This document shows, piece after piece, positions 8,286 through 15,460 of a stretch of DNA of 64,000 bases. Positions within the stretch are counted from its first letter, which is position 1. Each line of letters opens with the position of its first letter. A program made the position numbers and the translations under genes. The DNA is taken from positions 186,001-250,000 of the forward strand of contig CAWCIV010000001.1 in the NCBI GenBank assembly GCA_963795805.1, read 5' to 3'. The stretch comes from JALYYC01 sp963795805. GTDB lineage: Bacteria > Chloroflexota > Dormibacteria > CF-121. The notes under the pieces are model-generated. The model had not been told where the DNA came from. It worked only from the letters and a program-made list of their open reading frames with translations, and did no database searches.

Positions 8286-8626
8286 CTGACGAGAACGCGA
8301 CGCCGGAACCGCGCCCACAAATTCCCGACCCCGCGCTCTCGCAACCACCCGCTGCCCCAGCGAGTGTCGATCTCAGCGGTTGGTCGCAATCCCCGGCGCC
8401 GCAATCGCCGGGACCGCCCGGCGCGTTCGTCGATCGTCCAGGCGCGCCGCCCGGTCAGCCGCTGCCGCCGGGCGCAGGGTCCCCAGTCGCTCCCGGGCCT
8501 GCCATGTCGGTGAGCGAGCCGATCAAAGACACCACCCTCAACATGGGAGCGCTCGTCCTCTTCGCAGTGCTCGCCGTCCTGGCGATCATCGTAATTGCGA
8601 TCCTGATTGTGGTCCTGCACCACTAA
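8282..8626 (+). CDS. Pro-rich single-pass membrane protein, third gene of the SPFH operon
   Basis: 114 residues. About 85 are Pro/Ala/Gly/Ser-rich and lack predicted structure. The C-terminus is one hydrophobic helix (MGALVLFAVLAVLAIIVIAILIV) ending in LHH, so it is a tail-anchored-like protein with a cytoplasmic disordered arm. It starts inside the Tim44-like stop codon (ATGA), which ties it to the SPFH/Tim44 module; a strong hairpin terminator follows. I recognise no family. It may serve as a membrane tether or binding platform for the SPFH or zinc-ribbon proteins (inference). Confidence 0.72.
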   Translation: MTDENATPEPRPQIPDPALSQPPAAPASVDLSGWSQSPAPQSPGPPGAFVDRPGAPPGQPLPPGAGSPVAPGPAMSVSEPIKDTTLNMGALVLFAVLAVLAIIVIAILIVVLHH

Positions 8627-8661
8627 CAAGGTCAGCGCGCCCCGGCGTCTCCTCTGAAAAC

Positions 8662-8695
8662 GGAAAACCGACCATCGCTCAGTGGTCGGTTTTCC
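8662..8695. terminator. Hairpin terminator after the SPFH operon, possibly bidirectional
   Basis: GGAAAACCGACCA and TGGTCGGTTTTCC form a perfect 13-bp stem with an 8-nt loop. The 3' arm carries TTTTCC, and in the opposite direction the structure is followed by GTTTTC. It ends the 6253-8626 operon and could also stop transcription arriving from radC on the other strand. Confidence 0.82.
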
Positions 8696-8779
8696 TGCCC
8701 CCGTTGGGCCGTGCCCGCCGGCAGGCGAGCCCCCCTATTGTCTCACCAGCCGGGGTTCAATGGCAGACCGGTCATGAAG

Positions 8780-8808
8780 TTGACAGCGCTGCTATCACCT
8801 CATACGAT
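8780..8808 (+). promoter_or_regulatory. Consensus sigma-70-type promoter reading toward and antisense to radC
   Basis: TTGACA (8780-8785), a 17-nt spacer and TACGAT (8803-8808). The same TACGAT -10 occurs before the aro operon and TACGTT before the pot operon, supporting it as a real signal in this genome. A start near 8815 would make an RNA containing GCTGCCG...CGGCAGC (a 7-bp stem around 8837-8870) and then run antisense into the 3' end of radC. No convincing ORF lies downstream on this strand. Confidence 0.6.
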
Positions 8809-8869
8809 AAGGGCAGTTTCGCCTGCTGCCGGAGTTCAAGTCGTTTCCCTTCGGCAGCAAGCGTTTCCC

Positions 8870-9469
8870 TCATAAAGCCCCGGCTTCACGGAGGCTCTTG
8901 AACCGTTCCGCGCACACCACCAGGTGATCAAGGACCTCCACGCCGAGTAAACGGCCGGCCTCCTGGAGGTGCCGAGTTACCGCCAGATCCTCTGGGCTCG
9001 GGGTCGGGTCGCCCGAGGGATGGTTGTGGGCCAGGATCACCGCCGCGGCGCCCTTCGTGAGAGCTGGCCCGAAGACTTCCCTGGGCTGCAGCGCCGCCAC
9101 GTTCAGCCCCCCAACAGCGACCTTTTCACAGCCGACCGGCTGGTTGCGCGTATTCAAATACAGGACGGAGAAACACTCCTTCTGGCTGGTTCGCAGGTCC
9201 TGGAGCTGCAAGAGCGCTTCGCGGGGAGAGGTTACCGCCGGCGCGGCGCTGTCTGTCGGCACGTGCCATCGCCGAGCCAACTCCCGCACCATGAGGAGCC
9301 GACGCACCTGCCCTGGGCGGAGCCCGTGCCGGCGGCCGGCCGCTCGTAGCTCAGCCACGCTCCGTTCGACGACCCCACCCTCAGCGAGCAGCGCCCGGAC
9401 CCCGGGAAGCCCGGTCTGCCGCTGTCCGACCAGGGCCGCCAGCAGCGCCGGCTCGTCCGCCACCGTCAT
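8870..9469 (-). CDS. radC: RadC-family JAB/MPN-domain protein
   Basis: 199 residues. The C-terminal two thirds is a JAB1/MPN metal-binding domain: VILAHNHPSGDPTPSPEDL supplies the H-x-H...D ligands, and KECFSVLYLNTRNQPVG contains the upstream conserved segment. The N-terminal helix-hairpin-helix-like part (VRALLAEGGVVERSVAELRAAG) is short. Despite the gene name, a role in DNA repair is not established for RadC proteins. ATG 9469 is directly preceded by TTGACA-N17-TAGTCT, with the expected transcription start at the A of ATG, so this message may be leaderless. Confidence 0.9.
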   Translation of the reverse strand: MTVADEPALLAALVGQRQTGLPGVRALLAEGGVVERSVAELRAAGRRHGLRPGQVRRLLMVRELARRWHVPTDSAAPAVTSPREALLQLQDLRTSQKECFSVLYLNTRNQPVGCEKVAVGGLNVAALQPREVFGPALTKGAAAVILAHNHPSGDPTPSPEDLAVTRHLQEAGRLLGVEVLDHLVVCAERFKSLREAGAL

Positions 9470-9475
9470 GCCTGC

Positions 9476-9504
9476 AGACTACTACAACCATGTGTATCTG
9501 TCAA
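9476..9504 (-). promoter_or_regulatory. radC promoter, apparently leaderless
   Basis: On the minus strand a perfect TTGACA (9504-9499) is followed by 17 nt and TAGTCT (9481-9476). The predicted +1, seven bases beyond the -10, coincides with the first base of the radC ATG at 9469. No Shine-Dalgarno sequence exists between them. Confidence 0.6.
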
Positions 9505-9588
9505 GACAAGCGTTTCGGCGAGGGGACTAACCCCCGGCCCGGGGCCTCCAATGGGTCCGGGCGCTCACCTCCGACGATGCGCGCGGGC

Positions 9589-10719
9589 TCAGCCGGTCCG
9601 GAAGATCTCCACGATCTGGCCGGTCCCGTAATCGCCAACCAGCAGGCCGCCGTCGGGGGCCACGGTGATCGCGAGCGGATGGCTGAAGCCGGTCGCGAAA
9701 TCGGTGAACTGACCCCGCTCGCTCGCGCCCGACCCCGTGAACACCACGCGTTCAATCCGGCGGCCGGCAGTGCCACCGACGTTGGCGCCCCACTGGGTGA
9801 CAAAGGCATTGCCGGAAAACGCCGGCCCAAATTCCGATGCCTCATAGATGGTGATGCCATCACTCGAGGTGTGCGGCCCGAAGACGACGATCGGGGTGGC
9901 CACGCCGCTGCAGTTGCCATGGAGGGTGGCATCCGGGTAGCTTGGCCAGCAACGCGGCCAGCCGGCGTCCTCGCCGTCAACCACTCGCAGCACGTGGTCG
10001 GCGGGTTGCCCGCCCAGATTGTCCTGGCCGTTGATCGTCACGTACGCGTCTCCCGTTGAACGACGGAGCGCGAGGCCATACGGGTTTCGCGTCCCCCGAA
10101 CGACAACCCCGGCGTAGCTCCAGTCCGAGTGGAATCGCAGCACCGCGGCACTGCGAGGGTCCGCCTCGGTGCAGACATCACAGGTCGAGCCGACTCCCAG
10201 CAGGAAGTCGCCATTCGGCATCAGCAGTGGGTTGTCGTTTTGATGCCGGCCCGTCGGTAGCCCGGAAACCACCGCCCCGCCACCTGACAGCCCGGTGCCG
10301 GCCAGGCGGAAGCCGCGCACTCCGCCACGAACCGAGACGAACAGGTCAGTGCCGCGCCAGACCAGTCCGAGCGTGGTCGGGAGGCCAGAAACAAGGGTTT
10401 GCGGGGCCGCGCCCGGCGATGGAACGACCGCCACACTCCCCGCCGCATTCGTGACGTACAATCGGCCGTCCGGTCCGAAGGCCATCGCGGTGCTCGTCCC
10501 CAGCCCAGCCGCGTATCGGTAGGCGGTGAAGCCGGCAGGCACCTGGATGCCGCCCGCGCCCGGCAGGTTGGGCGGCGGCATCGGGGCCGGGGACGCCGTG
10601 GGCGTTGGCGAGGGAGTGGCCGAGTGCCGCGGGGATGCGCTCGGCGACGACACCGCCGTCGGCTGGCCGCACGCGATCAGCGCAAGCGCGAGCGCAACGC
10701 CGGCCCCCAGCCGCTTTAT
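9589..10719 (-). CDS. Sorbosone-dehydrogenase-like beta-propeller lipoprotein (apparent AUA start)
   Basis: About 376 residues if read from ATA 10719. The N-terminus is then IKRLGAGVALALALIACG, a textbook lipoprotein signal with lipobox LIAC; a Ser/Pro/Thr-rich linker leads to a PQQ-type glucose/sorbosone dehydrogenase propeller (FGPDGRLYVTNAAG, GTRNPYGLALRRSTGDAYV, DGGLLVGDYGTGQIVEI). Reading from the first canonical codon (GTG 10653) would delete the whole signal peptide. The ATA overlaps the upstream stop as ATAA, exactly where an ATGA overlap would sit. The protein is probably exported and may act on sugars or be a structural propeller. It is coupled to the upstream quinone-oxidoreductase gene. 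Confidence 0.8.
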   Translation of the reverse strand: MKRLGAGVALALALIACGQPTAVSSPSASPRHSATPSPTPTASPAPMPPPNLPGAGGIQVPAGFTAYRYAAGLGTSTAMAFGPDGRLYVTNAAGSVAVVPSPGAAPQTLVSGLPTTLGLVWRGTDLFVSVRGGVRGFRLAGTGLSGGGAVVSGLPTGRHQNDNPLLMPNGDFLLGVGSTCDVCTEADPRSAAVLRFHSDWSYAGVVVRGTRNPYGLALRRSTGDAYVTINGQDNLGGQPADHVLRVVDGEDAGWPRCWPSYPDATLHGNCSGVATPIVVFGPHTSSDGITIYEASEFGPAFSGNAFVTQWGANVGGTAGRRIERVVFTGSGASERGQFTDFATGFSHPLAITVAPDGGLLVGDYGTGQIVEIFRTG

Positions 10720-11750
10720 GGCAGCGGCGGGATGGTCAGGACCAGCTTCCCGAATTGCTCCGACTTCGCCATCACCTCCTGGGCCGTCGCCGCCTGCTCC
10801 AGCGGGAAGGTGCGATCGACGACAGGCCGCAATTCGCCCTTTTGCAGATGGGCATTCAACGCATCCCAGTCCTGCCGGCTGCCCATGGTCGAACCGTAGA
10901 TCGTGATCTGTTTGGCGAAGATCCGCCGCAGGTCCTCGTCCGGCTTCGGCCCGGAGGTCGCGCCGCAGGTCACCAGCCGGCCGCCCCGGGCCAGCGCCCG
11001 GATGCTCCGGTCCCAGGTCGCCGCCCCGACGTCATCGATCACCACCTCGACCCCGCGCTTCTGCGTGATCGACCAGACCTCCCTGGAGAAGTCCTTTTCG
11101 CGGTGGTTGATCAACTCGTCCGCCCCCAGTTCTTTCGCGCGGGCCAGCTTGGCGTCATGTCCTGAGGTTACAAAGACCCGCGCGCCAAGCAGTTTCGCGA
11201 TCTGAAGGCAGGCGATCGCGACCCCGCCGCCAATCCCCAGGATCAGCACGCTCTCACCGGGCTGCAGCCGGGCCTTGCTGACCACCATGCGCCAGGCGGT
11301 CAGGAAAACCAGCGGGAAGGCCGCGGCTTCTTCAAAGCTCAGCGGTTCAGGGATCGGCCTCAGGTTGACCTCCGGCATGACTACCGCCTGGGCAAAGGTT
11401 CCATCGCGGTGCTCTCCGACCAGCTGCCAGTGGTCGCAGAGGCTGTTCTCCCCTCGGAGGCAGTAGGCGCAGGTTCCGTCGCTGATCCCAGGGTCGAAAA
11501 ACACCCGGGTCCCGACACGGTAGCGACTGGCGCCCGCCCCGTTCGCCGCCACCACGCCGGCCCCGTCGGCGCCGCCGATGTGGGGCAGCGCCACTCCGGG
11601 GATCCCATCGCGAACGAAGAGGTCCAGGTGGTTGAGCGCCGCCGCCCGCAGCGCGATCAGCACCTCGCCCGGGCCGGGCACCGGGGTGGGGGCCTCCTCG
11701 TAGCGGAGCACCTGCGGGCCGCCGTGCTGATGAAAGCGAATGGCCTTGAT
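10716..11750 (-). CDS. Zinc-type alcohol dehydrogenase / quinone oxidoreductase-like MDR enzyme (apparent AUC start)
   Basis: About 344 residues of the medium-chain dehydrogenase fold. The catalytic domain has PGEVLIALRAAALNHLDL and a zinc-lobe segment CAYCLRGENSLC. The nucleotide domain has GESVLILGIGGGVA, followed by KLARAKELGADELINHREKD. The usual family N-terminus is MKAIRFHQHGGP; here the DNA gives IKAIRFHQHGGPQ with ATC at 11750 where Met is expected. The first canonical codon (GTG 11711) would remove the first beta strand, so I extend to 11750 and flag the start as non-standard. Substrate unknown. The downstream lipoprotein gene begins within its stop codon. Confidence 0.85.
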   Translation of the reverse strand: MKAIRFHQHGGPQVLRYEEAPTPVPGPGEVLIALRAAALNHLDLFVRDGIPGVALPHIGGADGAGVVAANGAGASRYRVGTRVFFDPGISDGTCAYCLRGENSLCDHWQLVGEHRDGTFAQAVVMPEVNLRPIPEPLSFEEAAAFPLVFLTAWRMVVSKARLQPGESVLILGIGGGVAIACLQIAKLLGARVFVTSGHDAKLARAKELGADELINHREKDFSREVWSITQKRGVEVVIDDVGAATWDRSIRALARGGRLVTCGATSGPKPDEDLRRIFAKQITIYGSTMGSRQDWDALNAHLQKGELRPVVDRTFPLEQAATAQEVMAKSEQFGKLVLTIPPLP

Positions 11751-11813
11751 GGCTGAATTATCGCCATCGCCGCGGCTTGCCTGGCGGCCGGGGCCTGCGG
11801 GGCGCGCAGGGAA

Positions 11814-11836
11814 GTCACAGAGAGTGACGTTATAGT
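11814..11836 (+). promoter_or_regulatory. Inverted repeat next to a -10 element before the hybrid kinase gene
   Basis: GTCAC-AGAGA-GTGAC (11814-11828) is a 5-5-5 inverted repeat lying just before TATAGT (11831-11836), a good -10 hexamer about 40 nt upstream of the kinase ATG. No -35 hexamer is seen at the right distance, so the repeat could be an activator or repressor site. Confidence 0.35.
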
Positions 11837-11876
11837 CGCGAAACCTGTAGTCGGAACGACGGGTGCGTCAAAAAAT

Positions 11877-13517
11877 ATGACCTATAATCCTGCGCACGTG
11901 TCAGCCGACCCCGAAATTCAACTGCTCAATCGGCTCGGGGGTCTCTTCAGCGCCTCGCTATCCCTGAACGAAAACATCGAGGCGATGCTCCGGGCGACGT
12001 CGCAAATGGTCCAGTTCGACAATGCCACCGTCTTCCTGCTCAACGAGGGCAGCAAGGAGCTGACCGCCTGCGCCACCTTCCCGCACAAGGACGAGGTGCC
12101 GCATATCGCGCGCTTCGTGATGGGGGAAGGCATCCTCGGCTACGCGGTCGAGCAGCTCGAGACCCTCAACATCAACGACGCCACGCTCGACCCGCGCTTC
12201 AAGAGCCTTGATCAGAGCCGCTCGCCGCGTTCGCTGATGGTCCAGCCGCTCGCGACGCCGCAGCGGGTCGTCGGCGCCATGACCATCTCCCGCGAGCGGG
12301 TCGATCCCTTCACCGAGCTCGACGCCGCCATCCTCAAGGTGATCGTCAACCAGGCCTCGATCGCGATCGAGAACGGCCGGCTCTACGAGCAGCTCCAGGA
12401 CCACCTCGGCGAGCTCGAGGTCGCCAATGCCCAGATCGCGGAAGTCAGCCGGCTCAAGTCCGAATTCCTTGCCAACATGTCGCACGAGCTGCGCACTCCG
12501 CTGAACGCCATCCTGGGCTTCTCCGAGTTGCTCCGGGACGACCTCGCCGGCAAGATCACCGATAAGCAGCGTCACGACTGTCTCGACAACATCTATAACA
12601 GCGGGCGCCACCTCCTCTCCCTGATCAACGACATCCTGGACTTGACCAAGATCGAGGCAGGCCGGATGGACCTGGTTTACGAGGAGTTTGGCGTCGAGTC
12701 GGCCGTGCGCGAGGTGCTCAACGTCGTTCGCTCCCTCGGGATGAAGAAAGACATCGAGATCTCCTCGGTCGTCGAGCCCCAGGCGGCGCTGTTGACGGCC
12801 GACAAGAACAAGTTCAAGCAGGTCCTTTACAACCTGCTCTCCAACGCCATCAAGTTCACGCCGCTGGATGGCACGGTGGCCGTCAACGCCACGGCAGGGG
12901 ACGACACCCTGGTCGTGACCGTTCGCGACAGCGGCATCGGCATTCCCAAGGACCTCCAGCACAAGATCTTCGGCGCCTTCTACCAGGTCCAGAGCGCCAG
13001 CAACCGGGAGTACCCGGGGACCGGCCTGGGCCTCGCCCTGACCAAGAAGCTGGTCGAGCTGCACCAGGGGACGATCGAGTTCGACAGCCGCCCGGGCCAG
13101 GGCACGACCTTCACCGTGGTTCTGCCCCTCCGGCCCGGCCCGAGCCGCCGGAACCGGGTCCTGCTGGTGGAGGACAACCCGTCCAATCTCGATCTCGCCC
13201 GGATGGTCCTCGAGGGCAACGGCTTTGCTGTGGACACTGCGTCCAATGGGGCGGAGGGGCTGGAGAAGGCCCGGCATCTCCAACCTGACTTAATACTGAT
13301 GGATATCCAGCTCCCCGGCGTTGATGGGTTAGAGGTCACACGACAGCTCAAAGCGGACCCGACCACGGCGAAGATCAAGGTGGTCGCCCTGACAGCGAAT
13401 GCGCTGAAAGGAAGCGAAGAGTTGGCGCTGGCCGCGGGCTGTAGTGGCTACATCGCGAAGCCGATCGAACTGAAGAAATTCATGCTGCAAGTGACGAACT
13501 TTTTGGAGAAGGAGTAG
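11877..13517 (+). CDS. Hybrid sensor histidine kinase (GAF - HisKA - HATPase - receiver)
   Basis: 546 residues without membrane helices, so cytoplasmic. Residues about 20-170 form a GAF domain. The H-box FLANMSHELRTPLNAILGF has its phospho-acceptor His near 202. The ATPase domain has NLLSNAIKFTP (N-box), DSGIGIPKDLQ and GTGLGLALTKKL. A C-terminal receiver (LLVEDNPSNLDLARM; phospho-acceptor Asp 476 in LILMDIQLPG) completes it. A response-regulator gene follows after 10 nt. The GAF ligand is unknown. An internal GTG at 11898 is an alternative start, since TATAAT occurs just upstream of it. Confidence 0.92.
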   Translation: MTYNPAHVSADPEIQLLNRLGGLFSASLSLNENIEAMLRATSQMVQFDNATVFLLNEGSKELTACATFPHKDEVPHIARFVMGEGILGYAVEQLETLNINDATLDPRFKSLDQSRSPRSLMVQPLATPQRVVGAMTISRERVDPFTELDAAILKVIVNQASIAIENGRLYEQLQDHLGELEVANAQIAEVSRLKSEFLANMSHELRTPLNAILGFSELLRDDLAGKITDKQRHDCLDNIYNSGRHLLSLINDILDLTKIEAGRMDLVYEEFGVESAVREVLNVVRSLGMKKDIEISSVVEPQAALLTADKNKFKQVLYNLLSNAIKFTPLDGTVAVNATAGDDTLVVTVRDSGIGIPKDLQHKIFGAFYQVQSASNREYPGTGLGLALTKKLVELHQGTIEFDSRPGQGTTFTVVLPLRPGPSRRNRVLLVEDNPSNLDLARMVLEGNGFAVDTASNGAEGLEKARHLQPDLILMDIQLPGVDGLEVTRQLKADPTTAKIKVVALTANALKGSEELALAAGCSGYIAKPIELKKFMLQVTNFLEKE

Positions 13518-13527
13518 ACCCGTCAAA

Positions 13528-14229
13528 ATGCCGTTTCCGAAGACAATCCTGATGATCGAGGACGACGCTCCGACCCGTGAGGTCGTCCGGATGGCATGTG
13601 TGGGTCAAAACCTCACCCTGATCGAAGCTGACACGGGGGAGAAGGGGATGGAGATGATCGAGAAGTCGGAGCCCGACCTCGTCATCCTCGACCTCAACCT
13701 GCCGGGCGTCTCCGGCATGGACGTCTGCCGCCAGCTCCGGGCTGACGGCACCCAGGTCCCGGTGATCATGCTGACCGCGAAGAACGACACCATCGACGTC
13801 GTCGTCGGACTCGAGGTGGGGGCCGACGACTATCTGACCAAGCCGTTTGAGGTACGGGAACTCTTAGCCCGGGTTGGAGCTCATCTGCGCCGCAGCGAGC
13901 AGGCGGTCACGACGCAGCAACCCAAGACGCGCTTCGAGTTCCCCGGCCTCATCATCGACATGAACTCCCGCCAGGTCTGGCGCGAGGGCAAGGAAGTGTC
14001 GCTGACCCTGACCGAGTTCAACCTCCTCTCCCTGCTGGCCTCGCAGGCCGGCCAGGTCGTGAGCCGGGGCGAACTGCTCCGGAAGGTCTGGGGCTACGAG
14101 GTCGAGATCGAGACCCGCACCGTGGACGCGCACGTCTACCGGCTGCGCAAAAAGATCGAGCGTGACTCGGACAAGCCGCACTTTATCCACTCCGTGCCCG
14201 GTATCGGATACCGGTTCGTAGCCGAATAA
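13528..14229 (+). CDS. OmpR-family response regulator, partner of the hybrid kinase
   Basis: 233 residues. The receiver has the acidic pair EDD at 11-13, phospho-acceptor Asp55 in LVILDLNLPG and the conserved Lys in DDYLTKPF. A winged-helix Trans_reg_C domain (LTLTEFNLLSLLASQAG...DAHVYRLRKKIE) follows. It starts 10 nt after the kinase stop, so the two are co-transcribed. The kinase already carries its own receiver, so phosphotransfer could be direct or via a relay. Target genes are not visible from sequence. Confidence 0.93.
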   Translation: MPFPKTILMIEDDAPTREVVRMACVGQNLTLIEADTGEKGMEMIEKSEPDLVILDLNLPGVSGMDVCRQLRADGTQVPVIMLTAKNDTIDVVVGLEVGADDYLTKPFEVRELLARVGAHLRRSEQAVTTQQPKTRFEFPGLIIDMNSRQVWREGKEVSLTLTEFNLLSLLASQAGQVVSRGELLRKVWGYEVEIETRTVDAHVYRLRKKIERDSDKPHFIHSVPGIGYRFVAE

Positions 14230-14362
14230 GCAAGCGGCGTCCCGTCGACGCGGTCTCTAATGCCTTCTAATCATTCGGGCGCGCCTTAATAAGTGCTTAA
14301 CGCCTGAAGCGTAGGGTGCCCCCACAGGCCTTTGGGGAAGGCCATCTGCCGGGAGGGACCCT

Positions 14363-15460
14363 TTGGATCAACGGGCTCTGGCGACCCCCTCCTCGACGGA
14401 GGCATCTGCGTACGAGCCACGGCTGCTCGTGGAGATCGACGCCGCACCGGTCTATGAGCTCCTGATGAGCCTGCTGGTGTTCAGCCTTCCGGATGATGCT
14501 GAAACCTTCGATGTGGGCCACGGATGGTTCATGGCGACCCGACGGCGGGCGTCACAAGAGCTGCTTGCCTTTGCCCAGGAACTGTCAGCCCCGGCGTGGC
14601 TCTGGCTGCATTTGCTTGGGGTTGCGTACAAGATGCCGGCGCCGAAACGGCCGCCGCATTTCCTGGCCCATCTTCAGCAGTTCGATGCCGAGCTGCTCGC
14701 CTTTCACCTCTTCGGCTGCTTCACCAGCGCCAGGCGCATCCCCCCGGCGCTGGTGCAGCAAGCGCAGGCGGGGGACGCCGCAGCCCAAAGCCGGATCGCG
14801 CGGGTGCTCTTTCCCGACGATCGGGACAACCAGGCCGCGCTGATCCAACTGATCGCGCTCCCGAGCGTCCGCCTCAAGGCGCTCGTCATCGGCCTCCTGG
14901 AGTGCTGGTACAGCGAGATCTTTCGGCCCGACGAGCGTGAGGTCGCGTCGATCCTTGCCGGCGAGGCGCGCGCGAAACGGGTGGTTGGGAAGACGTCACC
15001 GCAACGGCTCGTTCGTTTCGTAACCCGTGGTATCGATTACCTGGCCGAGCCCGGGATCCGCCGGATCCTCCTGATCCCCTCGGTCATCGTCCGCCCCTGG
15101 GTGCTGCTGACGACCGTTGGTTCGACGCGCGTGTTCTGCTACCCGGTCGAGGACGAAGCTCCCGGCGATGAAGACGCGCCGCCCTCGCGCCTTGTACGCG
15201 TTCACCGTGCCCTCGCCCACGAGGACCGGCTGCGCATCCTTCGCGCCCTCGGCCGTGGACCGATGACGGCCGACGGCTTGAGCCGCGAGCTCGGCCAGCC
15301 CATCGCGCGCGTCAGGGCGCACCTCGTGCTGCTGCGCGCGGCGCGGCTCGTGGACCTCCAGTTGAGCAACTCGGAGGTTTCGTCGGTCCGACCGAACCTG
15401 GTGCCCAGCGTCTACCGGATGCTGCGCGCCTACCTGCCGCCACCGGCTCCCACTTCTTAA
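14363..15460 (+). CDS. ArsR-like winged-helix regulator with large N-terminal domain
   Basis: 365 residues starting at TTG 14363 behind GGGAGGGA. The C-terminal 85 residues (RVHRALAHEDRLRILRALGRG...QPIARVRAHLVLLRAARLV) form an ArsR-type helix-turn-helix. The N-terminal 270 residues are helical, resemble effector domains seen in actinobacterial and Chloroflexota ArsR-like proteins, and have no motif I can name. No metal-binding Cys pattern is present, so metal sensing is unlikely. The stop overlaps the convergent L,D-transpeptidase gene by 4 nt. The 133-bp upstream gap is comparatively A+T-rich around TTAATAAGTGCTTAA, a possible promoter or operator. Confidence 0.75.
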   Translation: MDQRALATPSSTEASAYEPRLLVEIDAAPVYELLMSLLVFSLPDDAETFDVGHGWFMATRRRASQELLAFAQELSAPAWLWLHLLGVAYKMPAPKRPPHFLAHLQQFDAELLAFHLFGCFTSARRIPPALVQQAQAGDAAAQSRIARVLFPDDRDNQAALIQLIALPSVRLKALVIGLLECWYSEIFRPDEREVASILAGEARAKRVVGKTSPQRLVRFVTRGIDYLAEPGIRRILLIPSVIVRPWVLLTTVGSTRVFCYPVEDEAPGDEDAPPSRLVRVHRALAHEDRLRILRALGRGPMTADGLSRELGQPIARVRAHLVLLRAARLVDLQLSNSEVSSVRPNLVPSVYRMLRAYLPPPAPTS

